From the NCBI GenBank assembly GCA_013205085.1, contig JABMLH010000010.1:1-64000 (forward strand): a stretch of 64,000 nt of DNA, in the 5' to 3' direction. Positions within the stretch are counted from its first letter, which is position 1; each line of letters starts with the position of its first letter. The notes beneath the pieces are model-generated. The model had not been told where the DNA came from. It ran no database searches and saw only the letters and a program-made list of their open reading frames with translations. A program made the translations under genes and the position numbers. The stretch comes from Microbacteriaceae bacterium VKM Ac-2854. GTDB lineage: Bacteria > Actinomycetota > Actinomycetes > Actinomycetales > Microbacteriaceae. Below, one piece after another: positions 26,709-35,636 of the stretch.

Positions 26709-27956
26709 TCAGGATGCGACGGAGGTGGTGCTGCGGTCGCGACGTCCGATAACCGCCAGGATCGGCCGCTCCAGCGTCAGCAGCAGCAACCACCACAGTC
26801 CCGGCCCCGGCACGAGCAGCGCGAGGATCAGCGCCAGGATCAACAGGCCGAATGGCATCAGGGCGAAGCGGATCCTGACCGGTCCGACGTCCGGATGCTT
26901 CAGGCCCGGGCGCAGGATCAGCAGCAGGTCGATCAGCGCGAGCGCGCCGCTGATCACGACCATGGCACCCACGTAGAGCGCGATCGCCGCTCGCTCGTGG
27001 CCGATCTGCGCGACCACGCTCGTCGCGAACGGGAAGAACGCGATGCCGCAGAGCCAGAGCAGGTTGATCCAGACCAGCGTGGGGGAGTGGTCGCCGACCA
27101 GCTCGAAGACGCGGTGATGCGGCACCCAGAAGACGGCGATGATCGCGAACGACAGGGCGAAGGCCAGCACCGTGCCGCTGTTCTGAGCGAAGAGGTCGCC
27201 CAGGCCGGTGTCCGCGATCTCGGGCGCCAGTTCGACCAGCGGCAGCACCATGATCGTGATCGCGATCGCCACGGTCGCATCGGAGAAGTTCACCAGGCGG
27301 TCCAGGCCCCGCTCGTTGTGCGGCGCCGGCGCACGCGGCGGAAGCTCGCGGTGACGCAGCCGGGCCCACACGCGCTCCAGCGGGCTCGAGAGGAACAGCA
27401 GCAGCAACCAGCCCATGTTCACGGCGGGGACGGTCACCGCGAGTACGAGCGCGGCGATCAGGATGAACACCGTCACGAACGACGGCGTCGGCCGCGGCGC
27501 GTCGGCGCGCAGCAGCTCGGGATCGCGTAGGAGCAGGACATCCATCGCGAGGGTCGAGGCCGAGGCGACGACCATCACGCCGATGTACAGGGCGTAGACC
27601 CCTCGGTCCCGATCCGCGTAGGCGAGCAGATTCGCGGCGAACGGGATGGCGACGATGCTCAGCAGCCAGAGGAAGTTCAGCCACACCAGCGCCGGCCGGT
27701 AGTCGGTGACCCACTCGAACACCGCGATGTGCACCATCCACAGCCGACCGATCACCGCGAAGCTGATCAGGAACGCGAGGAGGGTGCCCCAGTTCGCTTC
27801 GAGCAGTTCTCCGAGCGGATGCGTGTCGAGTTCGGCGGTGACGTCGACCAGAGGCAGCACCAGGAAGGTGATCGCGATCGCGACGGCCGCATCGGTGAAG
27901 TTGACCAGGCGGTCCAGGCCCCGTGCGGTCGTTCGGCGGGAGGGCTCGATCGGCAC
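26709..27956 (-). CDS. Tandem TMEM175-like (DUF1211) channel protein
   Basis: Product of 415 residues with two copies of a six-helix TMEM175 unit. Unit 1 (about 8-200) begins RGLDRLVNFTDAAVAIAIT, unit 2 (about 215-400) begins RGLDRLVNFSDATVAIAIT; both have LPLV.., a central FxIxxxFWxxHHxxFE-like helix (RLWMVHIAVFE, VFWVPHHRVFE) and LVW.NLLWLL. TMEM175 units form potassium or proton-selective channels, normally one unit per chain in bacteria and two in animals. Unit 1 has FTD where the family has FSD. GTG 27956 is placed by a TATCGT box 6 nt upstream. The stop is 4 bp from the ogt promoter. Confidence 0.85.
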   Translation of the reverse strand: MPIEPSRRTTARGLDRLVNFTDAAVAIAITFLVLPLVDVTAELDTHPLGELLEANWGTLLAFLISFAVIGRLWMVHIAVFEWVTDYRPALVWLNFLWLLSIVAIPFAANLLAYADRDRGVYALYIGVMVVASASTLAMDVLLLRDPELLRADAPRPTPSFVTVFILIAALVLAVTVPAVNMGWLLLLFLSSPLERVWARLRHRELPPRAPAPHNERGLDRLVNFSDATVAIAITIMVLPLVELAPEIADTGLGDLFAQNSGTVLAFALSFAIIAVFWVPHHRVFELVGDHSPTLVWINLLWLCGIAFFPFATSVVAQIGHERAAIALYVGAMVVISGALALIDLLLILRPGLKHPDVGPVRIRFALMPFGLLILALILALLVPGPGLWWLLLLTLERPILAVIGRRDRSTTSVAS

Positions 27957-27962
27957 GACTCG

Positions 27963-27968
27963 ACGATA
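27963..27968 (-). promoter_or_regulatory. -10 box of a leaderless promoter (TMEM175-like gene)
   Basis: TATCGT on the minus strand, 6 nt before GTG 27956. The gap to the divergent gene at 28039 is only 82 bp. Confidence 0.55.
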
Positions 27969-28038
27969 GCGGGCACTTCGCCGGTGTGCGGGGTTTCTCC
28001 AGGGAGGTCGCGGGGCCGCCGGTAGGCTCATCAGGCCC

Positions 28039-29241
28039 ATGAACCGGATCACCGTCGCCCTCCTCGCCGCCTTCGACGCCGCGATCGCCGCCCTGATCGG
28101 GATCGTCATCCCGCTGGTCCCGCTGACCGTCCTCTGGGCGGTGCAGTACGACACCGCGGTCGACTGGGTGCTCTTCTGGCGAGTGGCGGCCGACGCGTGG
28201 CTGCTCGGCAATGGAGCGGATCTCACCGCGACACTCGATCCGGCGCTCGCGCTGAGTCTGGGCCTCACCGCGACCGGCACGAGCTTCCTCGTGTCGATCG
28301 CGCCGCTCGCGTTCGCGCTGCTGGCGACCCTGCTGGGCGTGCGCATCGGGCGTCGCGCCGCCGCGAGCCCGTATCGCGTGATCGCCGTTGCGACCGCGGT
28401 GCTGATCTACCTCGGCATCGCCACGTTGGTCACGTTCAGTGCGACCGACGCCGCGGCGAGCATCCCGTTGTGGCAGGGCATGCTCTGGCCGACGCTGGTC
28501 TTCGCGCTCGGCATCGCGATCGGCTCGGGCATCGCCTCCGCGCGGGAGCAGGACGCGCTGGCGGATGCCGTCGGTGCCCTGCTGGATCGGATCCCCGCGG
28601 TCGGGCGGGTGGCGGCGGATGCGGCGCTGCGCGGCGGCGCGCTGGCTGCGGCGGGAGTCGTCGGCGTCGCGGGCGTTCTGGTCGCGGTGCTGCTGATCGG
28701 CAACTACGCGGGCGTTGTGGCGATGTACGAGAGTCTGGACGGCGGGATCGTGGGCGGCATCGCCTTGACGATCGGCCAGCTGGCGTTCATCCCGAACCTC
28801 GTCCTCTGGGCGGCGAGCTGGCTGATCGGCCCCGGCTTCGCGATCGGAACCGGCTCTTCCGTCGCCCCGGCGGGGACGCTGCTCGGGCCGGTGCCGGCCC
28901 TGCCGGTGTTCGCGGCGCTGCCGCAGGGTGAGCTCGCGTTCGGCTTCGTCGGCGTGCTGGTGCCGTTGATCGCGGGGTTCGTGGCGGCGTGGGCGATCCG
29001 TCCGCGGCTGATGGATCGCCTCGACGGTGCGTCGCTGCTGCTGTGGGGGAGCGTCACCGCGGTCGGCATCGGCGTCGTCGGCGGTGCGCTGCTGGGCCTG
29101 CTCGCCTGGTTCTCCGGCGGCGCCGCGGGCCCCGGCCGCCTCGCCGAGGTCGGCCCCGACGGTCTGCTCGTCGGCGCGATCGCCGCCGCCGAACTCACCG
29201 TCGCGGCCCTGCTCGGCCTCGCCTCCGGCCGCTCCCGCTGA
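28039..29241 (+). CDS. DUF6350 family membrane protein
   Basis: Product of 400 residues with about nine to ten helices, rich in Ala, Gly, Val and Leu and with no soluble domain. The family is known in actinobacteria for sitting just upstream of purN, as here; its function is unknown. A TAGGCT box at 28023-28028 would give a leader of only 3-4 nt, and no ribosome-binding site is needed. An element copy separates it from purN, which has its own promoter, so co-transcription is doubtful. Confidence 0.8.
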   Translation: MNRITVALLAAFDAAIAALIGIVIPLVPLTVLWAVQYDTAVDWVLFWRVAADAWLLGNGADLTATLDPALALSLGLTATGTSFLVSIAPLAFALLATLLGVRIGRRAAASPYRVIAVATAVLIYLGIATLVTFSATDAAASIPLWQGMLWPTLVFALGIAIGSGIASAREQDALADAVGALLDRIPAVGRVAADAALRGGALAAAGVVGVAGVLVAVLLIGNYAGVVAMYESLDGGIVGGIALTIGQLAFIPNLVLWAASWLIGPGFAIGTGSSVAPAGTLLGPVPALPVFAALPQGELAFGFVGVLVPLIAGFVAAWAIRPRLMDRLDGASLLLWGSVTAVGIGVVGGALLGLLAWFSGGAAGPGRLAEVGPDGLLVGAIAAAELTVAALLGLASGRSR

Positions 29242-29281
29242 ATCCCGGCGGTGTCCGGCGCGGCGCGCTTGAGATGTGGGG

Positions 29282-29353
29282 TGACGGACGAGGTGCTCCG
29301 CCGCGGCGGGGCACCTCGTCCGTCAAAGCAAATCTCGCGAAATTTCGCGAGAT
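29282..29353. repeat. CGCGAAATTTCGCG element, hairpin plus right half
   Basis: A 15-bp perfect stem (29282-29296 with 29311-29325; TGACGGACGAGGTGC) has a 14-nt loop with CCGCGG. It is followed by the right end at 29332-29353, which is a perfect 22-bp palindrome built on CGCGAAATTTCGCG. The left palindromic end is missing. It lies 40 bp after the DUF6350 stop. Confidence 0.9.
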
Positions 29354-29375
29354 GTGGTTCCTTCGCGAGGGTGAG

Positions 29376-29381
29376 TAGGCT
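29376..29381 (+). promoter_or_regulatory. -10 box of a leaderless promoter (purN)
   Basis: TAGGCT, 6 nt before GTG 29388. The repeat element's palindrome ends 22 bp upstream of it, over the expected -35 region. Confidence 0.6.
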
Positions 29382-29387
29382 TGCACG

Positions 29388-29981
29388 GTGCTGAAACTGG
29401 TCGTGCTCATTTCCGGCGGGGGATCGAACCTTCGGGCGTTGCTGGAGGCGGCCGCCGACGCGCAGTATCCGGCGCGGGTGGTGGCGGTCGGCAGCGACAA
29501 CGATGCGGACGGCTTGGCCCACGCCGAGCGCTTCGACATCCCGACGTTCACGGTGCCGCCGACGTCCTTCGCGACGCGCGAGGCGTGGGGCGAGGAGCTG
29601 CTGCGCCAGATCGACGAATGGCAGCCCGACCTCGTCGTCTGCGCCGGCTTCATGCGCATCCTGCCGGGCAACGTCGTCTCGGCGCTCAGCCCGAACATCA
29701 TCAACACGCACCCCGCGCTGCTGCCGCTGTATCCGGGGGCGCATGCCGTCCGCGACGCGCTCGCGGCCGGCGCGACCGAGACCGGAGTGACCGTGCACGT
29801 GATCGACGCCGGCGTCGACACCGGACCCGTCATCACCCAGCAGAGCCTGACCGTGCACGAGGGCGAGACCGAGTCCGCCCTGCATGAGCGCATCAAGACC
29901 ATCGAGCGGGGCCTGCTGGTGCAGACCGTGCTCGACATCGCCAACGGAACCGTCGACCTCGAGGAACTCGCCCGCCCATGA
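29388..29981 (+). CDS. purN: Phosphoribosylglycinamide formyltransferase
   Basis: Third step of purine synthesis: transfers a formyl group from 10-formyl-THF to GAR. 197 residues. [15 protein letters not shown] binds the phosphate, and the catalytic Asn-His-Asp set is in [11 protein letters not shown] and [11 protein letters not shown]. The last codons overlap purH by 4 bp (ATGA), so the two are translationally coupled. The purU gene at 60419 uses the same formyl-THF pool. Confidence 0.96.
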   Translation: MLKLVVLISGGGSNLRALLEAAADAQYPARVVAVGSDNDADGLAHAERFDIPTFTVPPTSFATREAWGEELLRQIDEWQPDLVVCAGFMRILPGNVVSALSPNIINTHPALLPLYPGAHAVRDALAAGATETGVTVHVIDAGVDTGPVITQQSLTVHEGETESALHERIKTIERGLLVQTVLDIANGTVDLEELARP

Positions 29982-31612
29982 GCATCAGTGCCCACGACCC
30001 CAGCAGCTACGACGTCCGCGACGTCGTCCCGATCCGCCGAGCCCTGATCTCGGTCAGCGACAAGACGGGGCTGCTCGATCTCGCGGCCGCCCTCGCCGGC
30101 GCCGGCGCCGAGATCGTCTCGACCGGTTCGACTGCGTCGACCATCCGCGACGCCGGCTTCGCGGTGACCGACGTCTCCGCCGTGACCGGCTTCCCGGAGT
30201 CGCTCGACGGCCGCGTCAAGACGCTGCACCCCGCCGTGCACGCCGGCATCCTGGCCGACCTGCGCCTCGAGTCGCACCGGGAGCAGCTCGCCGAGCTCGG
30301 CTTCGCCGCGTTCGACCTGGTCGTGGTGAACCTCTACCCCTTCCGCGAGACCGTCGCCGGCGGTGCGGATGCGGCCACGGTCGTCGAGAACATCGACATC
30401 GGCGGGCCGGCGCTCGTGCGCGCCTCCGCCAAGAACCACGCGAACGTCGCCATCGTGGTCGACCCGGCCGCGTATCCGGCGGTGATCGCCGCGATCGGCG
30501 ACGGTGGTACCACGCTCGCCGCCCGACGCACCTTCGCGGCGCAGGCCTTCGCGCACACCGCGGCCTACGACTCCGCCGTCGCCGCATGGTTCGCGAGCAC
30601 CGAGCCGATCGCCGAGCCGGCCGCCGAGCCGACGTCGGAGTCGACGGGCTGGCCCGCGACCCTCTCCGTCTCCGGCGAACTGAAGCAGGTGCTGCGCTAC
30701 GGCGAGAACTCGCACCAGGCCGCCGCGCTGTACGAATCCGCCGCCGGTACCGGCATCGCGCAGGCGACGCAGCTGCACGGCAAGGAGATGTCGTACAACA
30801 ATTTCGTCGACGCCGACGCGGCCGTGCGCGCCGCGTACGACTTCGTGCTGCCCGCGGTGGCGATCATCAAGCACGCCAACCCGTGCGGCATCGCGATCGC
30901 GAAGCCGAACGCGATCGACCCGATCGCTTCCGCTCACCTGCGCGCGCACGAGTGCGACCCCGTGTCGGCCTTCGGCGGCGTGATCGCGGCGAACCGCACC
31001 GTCACGCTCGCGATGGCGGAGACGGTGAAGGAGATCTTCACGGAGGTGCTGGTCGCTCCCGCCTTCGAGCCGGCCGCGCTCGAGGTGCTGAAGACGAAGA
31101 AGAACCTGCGCCTGCTGCAGCTTCCCGAGAACTTCGAGGCGGCGACCGTCGAGTTCAAGCAGATCTCCGGCGGTCTGCTGGCGCAGGAGCCGGACCGCTT
31201 CGACAAGGGTCCGCTCGAGGTCAGCCGCGACTGGACGCTGGTCGCGGGCGAGCCCTTGGACGACGACACGCTGATCGACCTCGAGTTCGCGTGGAAGGCC
31301 TGCCGCGCGGTGAAGTCCAACGCCATCCTGCTGGCCAAGGGCGGCGCCTCCGTCGGCGTCGGCATGGGTCAGGTGAACCGGGTGGACTCCTGCCACCTCG
31401 CCGTGCAGCGCGCGGGCGAGCGCGCCGTGGGCTCGGTCGCCGCGTCGGACGCGTTCTTCCCGTTCGCCGACGGCCTGGAGGTGCTGATCGCCGGCGGCGT
31501 GCGCGCCGTGGTGCAGCCCGGCGGCTCGGTCCGCGACCCCGAGGTCATCGAGGCCGCCCAGCGCGCCGGCATCACGATGTACACCACGGGCGAGCGGCAC
31601 TTCTTCCACTGA
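29978..31612 (+). CDS. purH: Bifunctional AICAR transformylase / IMP cyclohydrolase
   Basis: Last two steps of IMP synthesis. 544 residues: the MGS-like IMP cyclohydrolase domain comes first ([44 protein letters not shown]), and the AICAR transformylase domain follows with [25 protein letters not shown] and the C-terminal [13 protein letters not shown]...[12 protein letters not shown] Pro/Glu/Ser insert at about residues 210-225 separates the domains. Start ATG 29978 overlaps the purN stop. Confidence 0.97.
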   Translation: MSISAHDPSSYDVRDVVPIRRALISVSDKTGLLDLAAALAGAGAEIVSTGSTASTIRDAGFAVTDVSAVTGFPESLDGRVKTLHPAVHAGILADLRLESHREQLAELGFAAFDLVVVNLYPFRETVAGGADAATVVENIDIGGPALVRASAKNHANVAIVVDPAAYPAVIAAIGDGGTTLAARRTFAAQAFAHTAAYDSAVAAWFASTEPIAEPAAEPTSESTGWPATLSVSGELKQVLRYGENSHQAAALYESAAGTGIAQATQLHGKEMSYNNFVDADAAVRAAYDFVLPAVAIIKHANPCGIAIAKPNAIDPIASAHLRAHECDPVSAFGGVIAANRTVTLAMAETVKEIFTEVLVAPAFEPAALEVLKTKKNLRLLQLPENFEAATVEFKQISGGLLAQEPDRFDKGPLEVSRDWTLVAGEPLDDDTLIDLEFAWKACRAVKSNAILLAKGGASVGVGMGQVNRVDSCHLAVQRAGERAVGSVAASDAFFPFADGLEVLIAGGVRAVVQPGGSVRDPEVIEAAQRAGITMYTTGERHFFH

Positions 31613-31673
31613 GTTCGTCTGCTTTCGTTCCTCGTTCCTCGTCACGAAAGCCGCGGTCGACTTGGCGACGGTG

Positions 31674-31701
31674 TCGGTTTCGGTTTCGGTTTCGGTTTCG
31701 G
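31674..31701. repeat. TTTCGG microsatellite
   Basis: About four and a half copies of the hexamer TTTCGG, unusual in this GC-rich sequence. Copy number could vary by slippage. Confidence 0.9.
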
Positions 31702-31726
31702 AGAGCGTCGTGCATTCGCGTACGAA

Positions 31727-31746
31727 GAAAAGCTGGAACGCTTTTC
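31727..31746 (+). terminator. Possible purNH terminator hairpin
   Basis: GAAAAGC pairs with GCTTTTC across 6 nt; the 3' arm supplies a short T-run. It is 115 bp after purH, further than usual, so the call is tentative. Confidence 0.4.
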
Positions 31747-32108
31747 TCCGGTTACGCTCGCGCGGAGGCGCTCGCGTTGCGAGGGCGGCGGCGGTGGGTC
31801 GCGTTGCGGGGCGGGTCGCTCGCCGAACCTCGCGGCGCCCGCTCGCGTTCCCGAGGCGGATGCGGCGGGGTCGCGCTGCGGAGGCCGGGTCCCGTTCCGA
31901 TCGTTGCGGCGCCCGCTCGCATCGCCGAGCGGAAACCCCGCGCCAGGGAACAAGCAGCACGCGGCGAAGCCGTCGTGTTGCGGGGTCACCCCGCAGCCCA
32001 GAGCCCGCGTCAGCGACTCGCCACCCCTCCGGCCGCTGGGTGCCGTCACCGTACCCCCTACTGAGAGCACCCCGCCCCGCTCACATCCCACCCAGAGCCG
32101 CCACCCCC

Positions 32109-32114
32109 TAGCCT
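32109..32114 (+). promoter_or_regulatory. -10 box of a leaderless promoter (dimethylargininase gene)
   Basis: TAGCCT, 6 nt before GTG 32121. Confidence 0.55.
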
Positions 32115-32120
32115 CGTACG

Positions 32121-33329
32121 GTGTCTGGATCCCTGAAGCGTCTTCTGCCCGCCCTCGCCGCCGCGGCGGTGACCGCGATCGTCGCGCACGTCGCGAATCT
32201 GCTCGCCTACTTCGTGGGCAACCAGATGCAGGTCACCGCGCTCGGCTCGGTGAACGGCTATTTCGCGGTCAGCAGCTTGTTCGGCTTCGTCGTCGCGTTC
32301 GCGATCGGTGTGTTCGGCGGATTCTCGCGCGGCTGGGTCGCGGCGTGCACCGGCATGGTGGCGGGCGTGGTCGGCGCGATCTTCGGCTCCCTGGTGCAGG
32401 TCGCCGCATCGGGCACCGCGATCAGCGGTGACGTCTGGACCTACCTCTTCCAGAGCCTCGGCTCGCTGAACCTGGTCTTCGTGATCGCGTTCATCCTCGC
32501 CGCGGCGACCGTCGGGCGACGCACCGCCCGCGCCATCCGCGGCCGCGCCTCCGCCGAACCCGAGCGCGCCCGCAAGGTCGCCCTCGTCCGCGCCGCGGCG
32601 CAGAACCTCAACGACGGCGAGATCACGCACATCGAGCGCAGCCCGATCGACCAGGACGCGGCGGATGCGCAGTGGGACGGCTACGTCGCGGCGCTGGAGG
32701 CGGAGGGCTGGCGCACGATCGAGGTGACCGCGGCGCCCACCATGGCTGATTCGGTGTTCATCGAGGACGCCGTTGTGGTCTTCGGCGACACCGCCGTCGT
32801 CACCCGTCCGGGCACCGCGTCGCGGATGGGCGAGACGGAAGCCGCCGAGGAGGCCGTGCGCGCGCTCGGACTGAGCACTCACGTGATCCAGGAGCCGGGA
32901 ACTCTCGACGGCGGCGACGTGCTCAAGGTCGGCACGACCGTCTACGTGGGCCGCGGCGGTCGCACGAACGCGGCGGGCATCCGTCAGCTCCGCTCGATCC
33001 TCACGCCGCTCGGCTACACGCTGGTCGCGGTGCCGATGACGAAGGCGCTGCACCTGAAGAGCGCGGTCACCGCGCTCCCGGACGGCACGGTGATCGGCTG
33101 GGCGGACGTGGTCGACGACCCGCGCCTGTTCGATCGCTTCCTGGCGATGCCGGAGGAGGGCGGGGCCCACGTCGTTGTGCTGGACGAGGAGACCGTGCTG
33201 ATGGCGACGAGCGCACCGCAGAGTGCGGCGCTGATCGAGCAGCTCGGCTACCGGGTCGTCGCCGTCGACATCTCCGAGTTCGAGAAGCTCGAGGGCTGCG
33301 TCACCTGCCTCAGCGTGCGGGTGCGCTGA
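32121..33329 (+). CDS. Membrane-anchored dimethylargininase (DDAH-like)
   Basis: A 402-residue fusion. Residues 1-135 form four membrane helices (about 9-33, 47-68, 72-97, 112-133). A basic linker (GRRTARAIRGRAS) leads to a complete dimethylarginine dimethylaminohydrolase domain (about 155-402). That domain has FIEDAVVVFGD, TRPGTASR, GTLDGGDVLKVG, VGRGGRTNAAG, HLKSAVTALPDG (catalytic His) and GCVTCLSV near the end (catalytic Cys396). DDAH hydrolyses methylated arginines to citrulline and an amine; bacterial relatives of the guanidino-modifying superfamily also act on other guanidines. Family DDAHs are normally soluble and about 250 residues long. The frame is continuous across the junction, so this is a real fusion. 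Stop followed by its own terminator. Confidence 0.87.
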   Translation: MSGSLKRLLPALAAAAVTAIVAHVANLLAYFVGNQMQVTALGSVNGYFAVSSLFGFVVAFAIGVFGGFSRGWVAACTGMVAGVVGAIFGSLVQVAASGTAISGDVWTYLFQSLGSLNLVFVIAFILAAATVGRRTARAIRGRASAEPERARKVALVRAAAQNLNDGEITHIERSPIDQDAADAQWDGYVAALEAEGWRTIEVTAAPTMADSVFIEDAVVVFGDTAVVTRPGTASRMGETEAAEEAVRALGLSTHVIQEPGTLDGGDVLKVGTTVYVGRGGRTNAAGIRQLRSILTPLGYTLVAVPMTKALHLKSAVTALPDGTVIGWADVVDDPRLFDRFLAMPEEGGAHVVVLDEETVLMATSAPQSAALIEQLGYRVVAVDISEFEKLEGCVTCLSVRVR

Positions 33330-33341
33330 ACGAGCGTGGAC

Positions 33342-33378
33342 CGAACGACGGCCTCGCCCCTTCGGGCGGGGTCGTTCG
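33342..33378 (+). terminator. Hairpin terminator
   Basis: CGAACGAC pairs with GTCGTTCG, with an inner CGCCC/GGGCG stem around a CTTC loop, 13 bp after the dimethylargininase stop. Confidence 0.7.
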
Positions 33379-33397
33379 TCGTTTCCGCTCGAATCGC

Positions 33398-33427
33398 TGG
33401 ACGCGCCACGCGACCGGGGCCTATCCT
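33398..33427 (+). promoter_or_regulatory. Candidate promoter of the leader-ABC operon
   Basis: TGGACG (33398-33403) and TATCCT (33422-33427) are 18 bp apart, a housekeeping-type arrangement giving a transcript that starts near 33434 and so a 300-nt leader before the first ABC gene. Confidence 0.45.
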
Positions 33428-33442
33428 GTAAAGCTGTCTCCG

Positions 33443-33477
33443 CCTCCGTTCCGCACCACGGAACCCGATGTCGGAGG
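33443..33477 (+). promoter_or_regulatory. Nested hairpin in the ABC operon leader
   Basis: CCTCC/GGAGG form the outer stem and GTTCC/GGAAC the inner one. The outer 3' arm GGAGG is itself a ribosome-binding-like sequence. It lies 43 nt before the leader peptide start. Confidence 0.5.
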
Positions 33478-33519
33478 TCTGGCATACGGTAACCGAACCA
33501 ACGGACCAGGGAGGCTGAC

Positions 33520-33609
33520 ATGTCGAAGACCATCACCTATCGTGCGAGCGCCGTAACCGTCGTTGCGCCTGCTGCCCGTCGCCGCCTCGCCCCGGCCGCG
33601 GCCCGGTAG
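33520..33609 (+). CDS. Candidate 29-residue leader peptide
   Basis: ATG 33520 follows an excellent ribosome-binding site (AGGGAGG, 6-7 nt away). The peptide begins MSKTITYRASAVTVV, turns Arg/Ala/Pro-rich and stops at TAG 33607. A small GC hairpin (CCGGCG/CGCCGG, 33631-33646) follows. The frame then lies silent until the ABC gene at 33738. Placement of a short, well-initiated ORF and RNA hairpins ahead of a heterodimeric multidrug-type ABC exporter recalls the bmrB leader of Bacillus bmrCD, where ribosome stalling on the leader switches the exporter on. That role is inference; it could also be a functional small protein. Confidence 0.55.
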   Translation: MSKTITYRASAVTVVAPAARRRLAPAAAR

Positions 33610-33737
33610 CTCCGCACCCGTCTTCCTGACCCGGCGCCCGCGCCGGCCATTCGGATCCGCTTCCGCGTCGATCCGCCGTTCCATTTCCGTGCGCCGATCC
33701 GCGCACGTGTCGCCGCTCTTCGTAAAGGGTCTTCGAC

Positions 33738-35636
33738 GTGTCTTCACACACCACCAACCATCCGCCCGATACCAACGCCCGCTCCGTGGGTACTGTCGCC
33801 ACCTTGCGTCGGCTCCAGCCGTTCGTCGGCCCCGCCGTGCCCCGACTCGCCGCCGGCATGGGTGTCGCGCTCGTCGCGAGCGTGGTGGCCCTCGCCATCC
33901 CGCTCGTGCTGCAGCAGCTCGTGGACGGCCCGCTCAGCGCGGGCGCGCTGGCCGCGGCCGACGGGGCCGGCGCGAGCGCCCTGATCGTGCCGGTGGCGAT
34001 CATCCTCGGCCTCGGTGTGATCGAGGCGGTCGCGATCGCGCTGCGCCGCCAGTTCGTGCTCACGCCGAGTACCAAGGTCGAGGCGCGGATGCGCTCCGCG
34101 CTCTACCAGCGACTGCAGGATCTCCCCGTCGCCTTCCACGACCGCTGGCAGAGCGGACAGCTGCTCTCGCGCGCGATCAGCGATCTCGGCCTGATCCGCC
34201 GCTGGCTCGCCTTCGGCCTGGTGCTGCTCGTCGTGAACACCGTCACGATAGTGATCGGCTTCTTCGTGCTCGCCTACTGGAACCTGTGGCTCGGGGTGAT
34301 CTTCGTGGTCTGCTCCGCGCCGATCTGGGTCTACGGCTTCGTCTTCGAGAAGCGATACTCGATCATCGCGAGACGCAGCCAGGATCAGGCCGGTGACCTC
34401 GCCACCACGGTCGAGCAGTCCGTGCACGGCATCCGGGTGCTCAAGGCCTTCGGCCGCGGTGCGTACGCGCTGGACAACTTCGCCGTGCAGGCGGAGGAAC
34501 TGCGCGGCACCGAGATCGCCAAGGCCAAGGCGATCGCGGGCATCTGGCTCTGGCTGCTGCTGGTGCCCGACATCGCCTTCGCGCTGTGCCTGCTCGGCGG
34601 CGTCTGGCTCGCCGCCGACGGCCAGCTCAGCGTGGGCGAGCTGTTCGCGTTCTTCGCCACCGCGACGGTGCTGCGCTTCCCGGTGGAGTCGATCGGTTTC
34701 CTGCTCTCGATGACCTTCGACACCCGCACGGCCGTCGATCGCTACTTCGAGGTGATGGATTCGGAGAACACCATCACGGATCCGGAGCACCCCAAGACCA
34801 TCGCCGAGCCGCACGGGCGGCTGCGGTTCACCGACGTGCACTTCCGTTACCAGGACGCGCCGGAGCGCTATTCGGACCTCCTGGACGGCATCGACCTCGA
34901 CGTCCGACCCGGGGAGACGATGGCGCTGGTCGGCCTGACCGGATCCGGCAAGACCACGCTCACGGCCCTCGTCACCCGGCTCTACGACGTCACCGCCGGC
35001 TCGATCGAGCTCGACGGTGTCGACGTGCGCGAACTCACTCGCGAGGAATTGCGCCGGCACATCGCCATGGCGTTCGAGGACGCGACGCTGTTCTCGACCA
35101 CCGTGCGCGAGAACGTGCTGATGGGTCGGCCGGATGCGGGGGAGGAGGCGCTGCACGAGGCCCTGGAGATCGCGCAGGCCGACTTCGTCTACTCCCTGCC
35201 CGACGGCCTCGACACCACCGTCGGCGAGGAGGGGATGAGCCTTTCCGGAGGGCAACGCCAACGGCTCGCGCTCGCTCGCGCCGTGGCCGCGCGCCCCGCG
35301 GTGTTGGTGTTGGACGACCCGCTCTCGGCCCTCGACGTCGACACCGAGGCGCGCGTCGAGGCGGGCCTGCGCCGTGTGCTCGGCGACACGACCGCGCTGA
35401 TCGTCGCGCACCGGCCCTCCACCGTGGCCCTCGCCGATCGGGTCGCCCTGCTGCAGGACGGCCGGGTCACCGCCGTCGGCACCCACTCCGAGCTGCTGGC
35501 TCAGAACGAGCACTACCGCTACGTGATCTCCAGCCTGGAGGAGGAGCAGATGGCTCGGCCGGAGGGGCTCGAACGCGGCGGCTCGCGGCCCGACACGGCG
35601 GCGATCGACATCATCGAGACGGAGGCACGCGCATGA
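33738..35636 (+). CDS. ABC exporter half-transporter, catalytically degenerate NBD
   Basis: A 632-residue half-transporter: six-helix type-1 exporter domain (about 25-330) and a nucleotide-binding domain with Walker A G399-T406 (GLTGSGKT), signature LSGGQ (502-506) and Walker B VLVLDD (522-527). The catalytic Glu is replaced by Asp527, as in one subunit of heterodimeric exporters such as TM287/288 or BmrCD. Likely exports drugs or lipids-like molecules with the next gene's product. GTG 33738 has AAGGG upstream. The stop overlaps the partner's ATG (ATGA). Confidence 0.92.
   Translation: MSSHTTNHPPDTNARSVGTVATLRRLQPFVGPAVPRLAAGMGVALVASVVALAIPLVLQQLVDGPLSAGALAAADGAGASALIVPVAIILGLGVIEAVAIALRRQFVLTPSTKVEARMRSALYQRLQDLPVAFHDRWQSGQLLSRAISDLGLIRRWLAFGLVLLVVNTVTIVIGFFVLAYWNLWLGVIFVVCSAPIWVYGFVFEKRYSIIARRSQDQAGDLATTVEQSVHGIRVLKAFGRGAYALDNFAVQAEELRGTEIAKAKAIAGIWLWLLLVPDIAFALCLLGGVWLAADGQLSVGELFAFFATATVLRFPVESIGFLLSMTFDTRTAVDRYFEVMDSENTITDPEHPKTIAEPHGRLRFTDVHFRYQDAPERYSDLLDGIDLDVRPGETMALVGLTGSGKTTLTALVTRLYDVTAGSIELDGVDVRELTREELRRHIAMAFEDATLFSTTVRENVLMGRPDAGEEALHEALEIAQADFVYSLPDGLDTTVGEEGMSLSGGQRQRLALARAVAARPAVLVLDDPLSALDVDTEARVEAGLRRVLGDTTALIVAHRPSTVALADRVALLQDGRVTAVGTHSELLAQNEHYRYVISSLEEEQMARPEGLERGGSRPDTAAIDIIETEARA

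Larger units (their letters stand above)
31613..32108. other. 500-bp gene-free region with simple-sequence DNA
   Basis: No reading frame here has a credible start, codon bias or homology-like motif. It contains a TTTCGG hexamer run (31674-31701), a small GAAAAGC hairpin (31727-31746), and a 15-bp direct repeat GCGGCGCCCGCTCGC at 31832 and 31906. G-rich strings such as GGGTCGCGTTGCGG recur. It may carry the purNH terminator and possibly an untranslated RNA, but I cannot identify one. Confidence 0.5.

Noticed and set aside
31674-31701. Telomere-like repeat
   Set aside because: Only four to five hexamers inside an ordinary chromosomal region between housekeeping genes; no sign of a replicon end.
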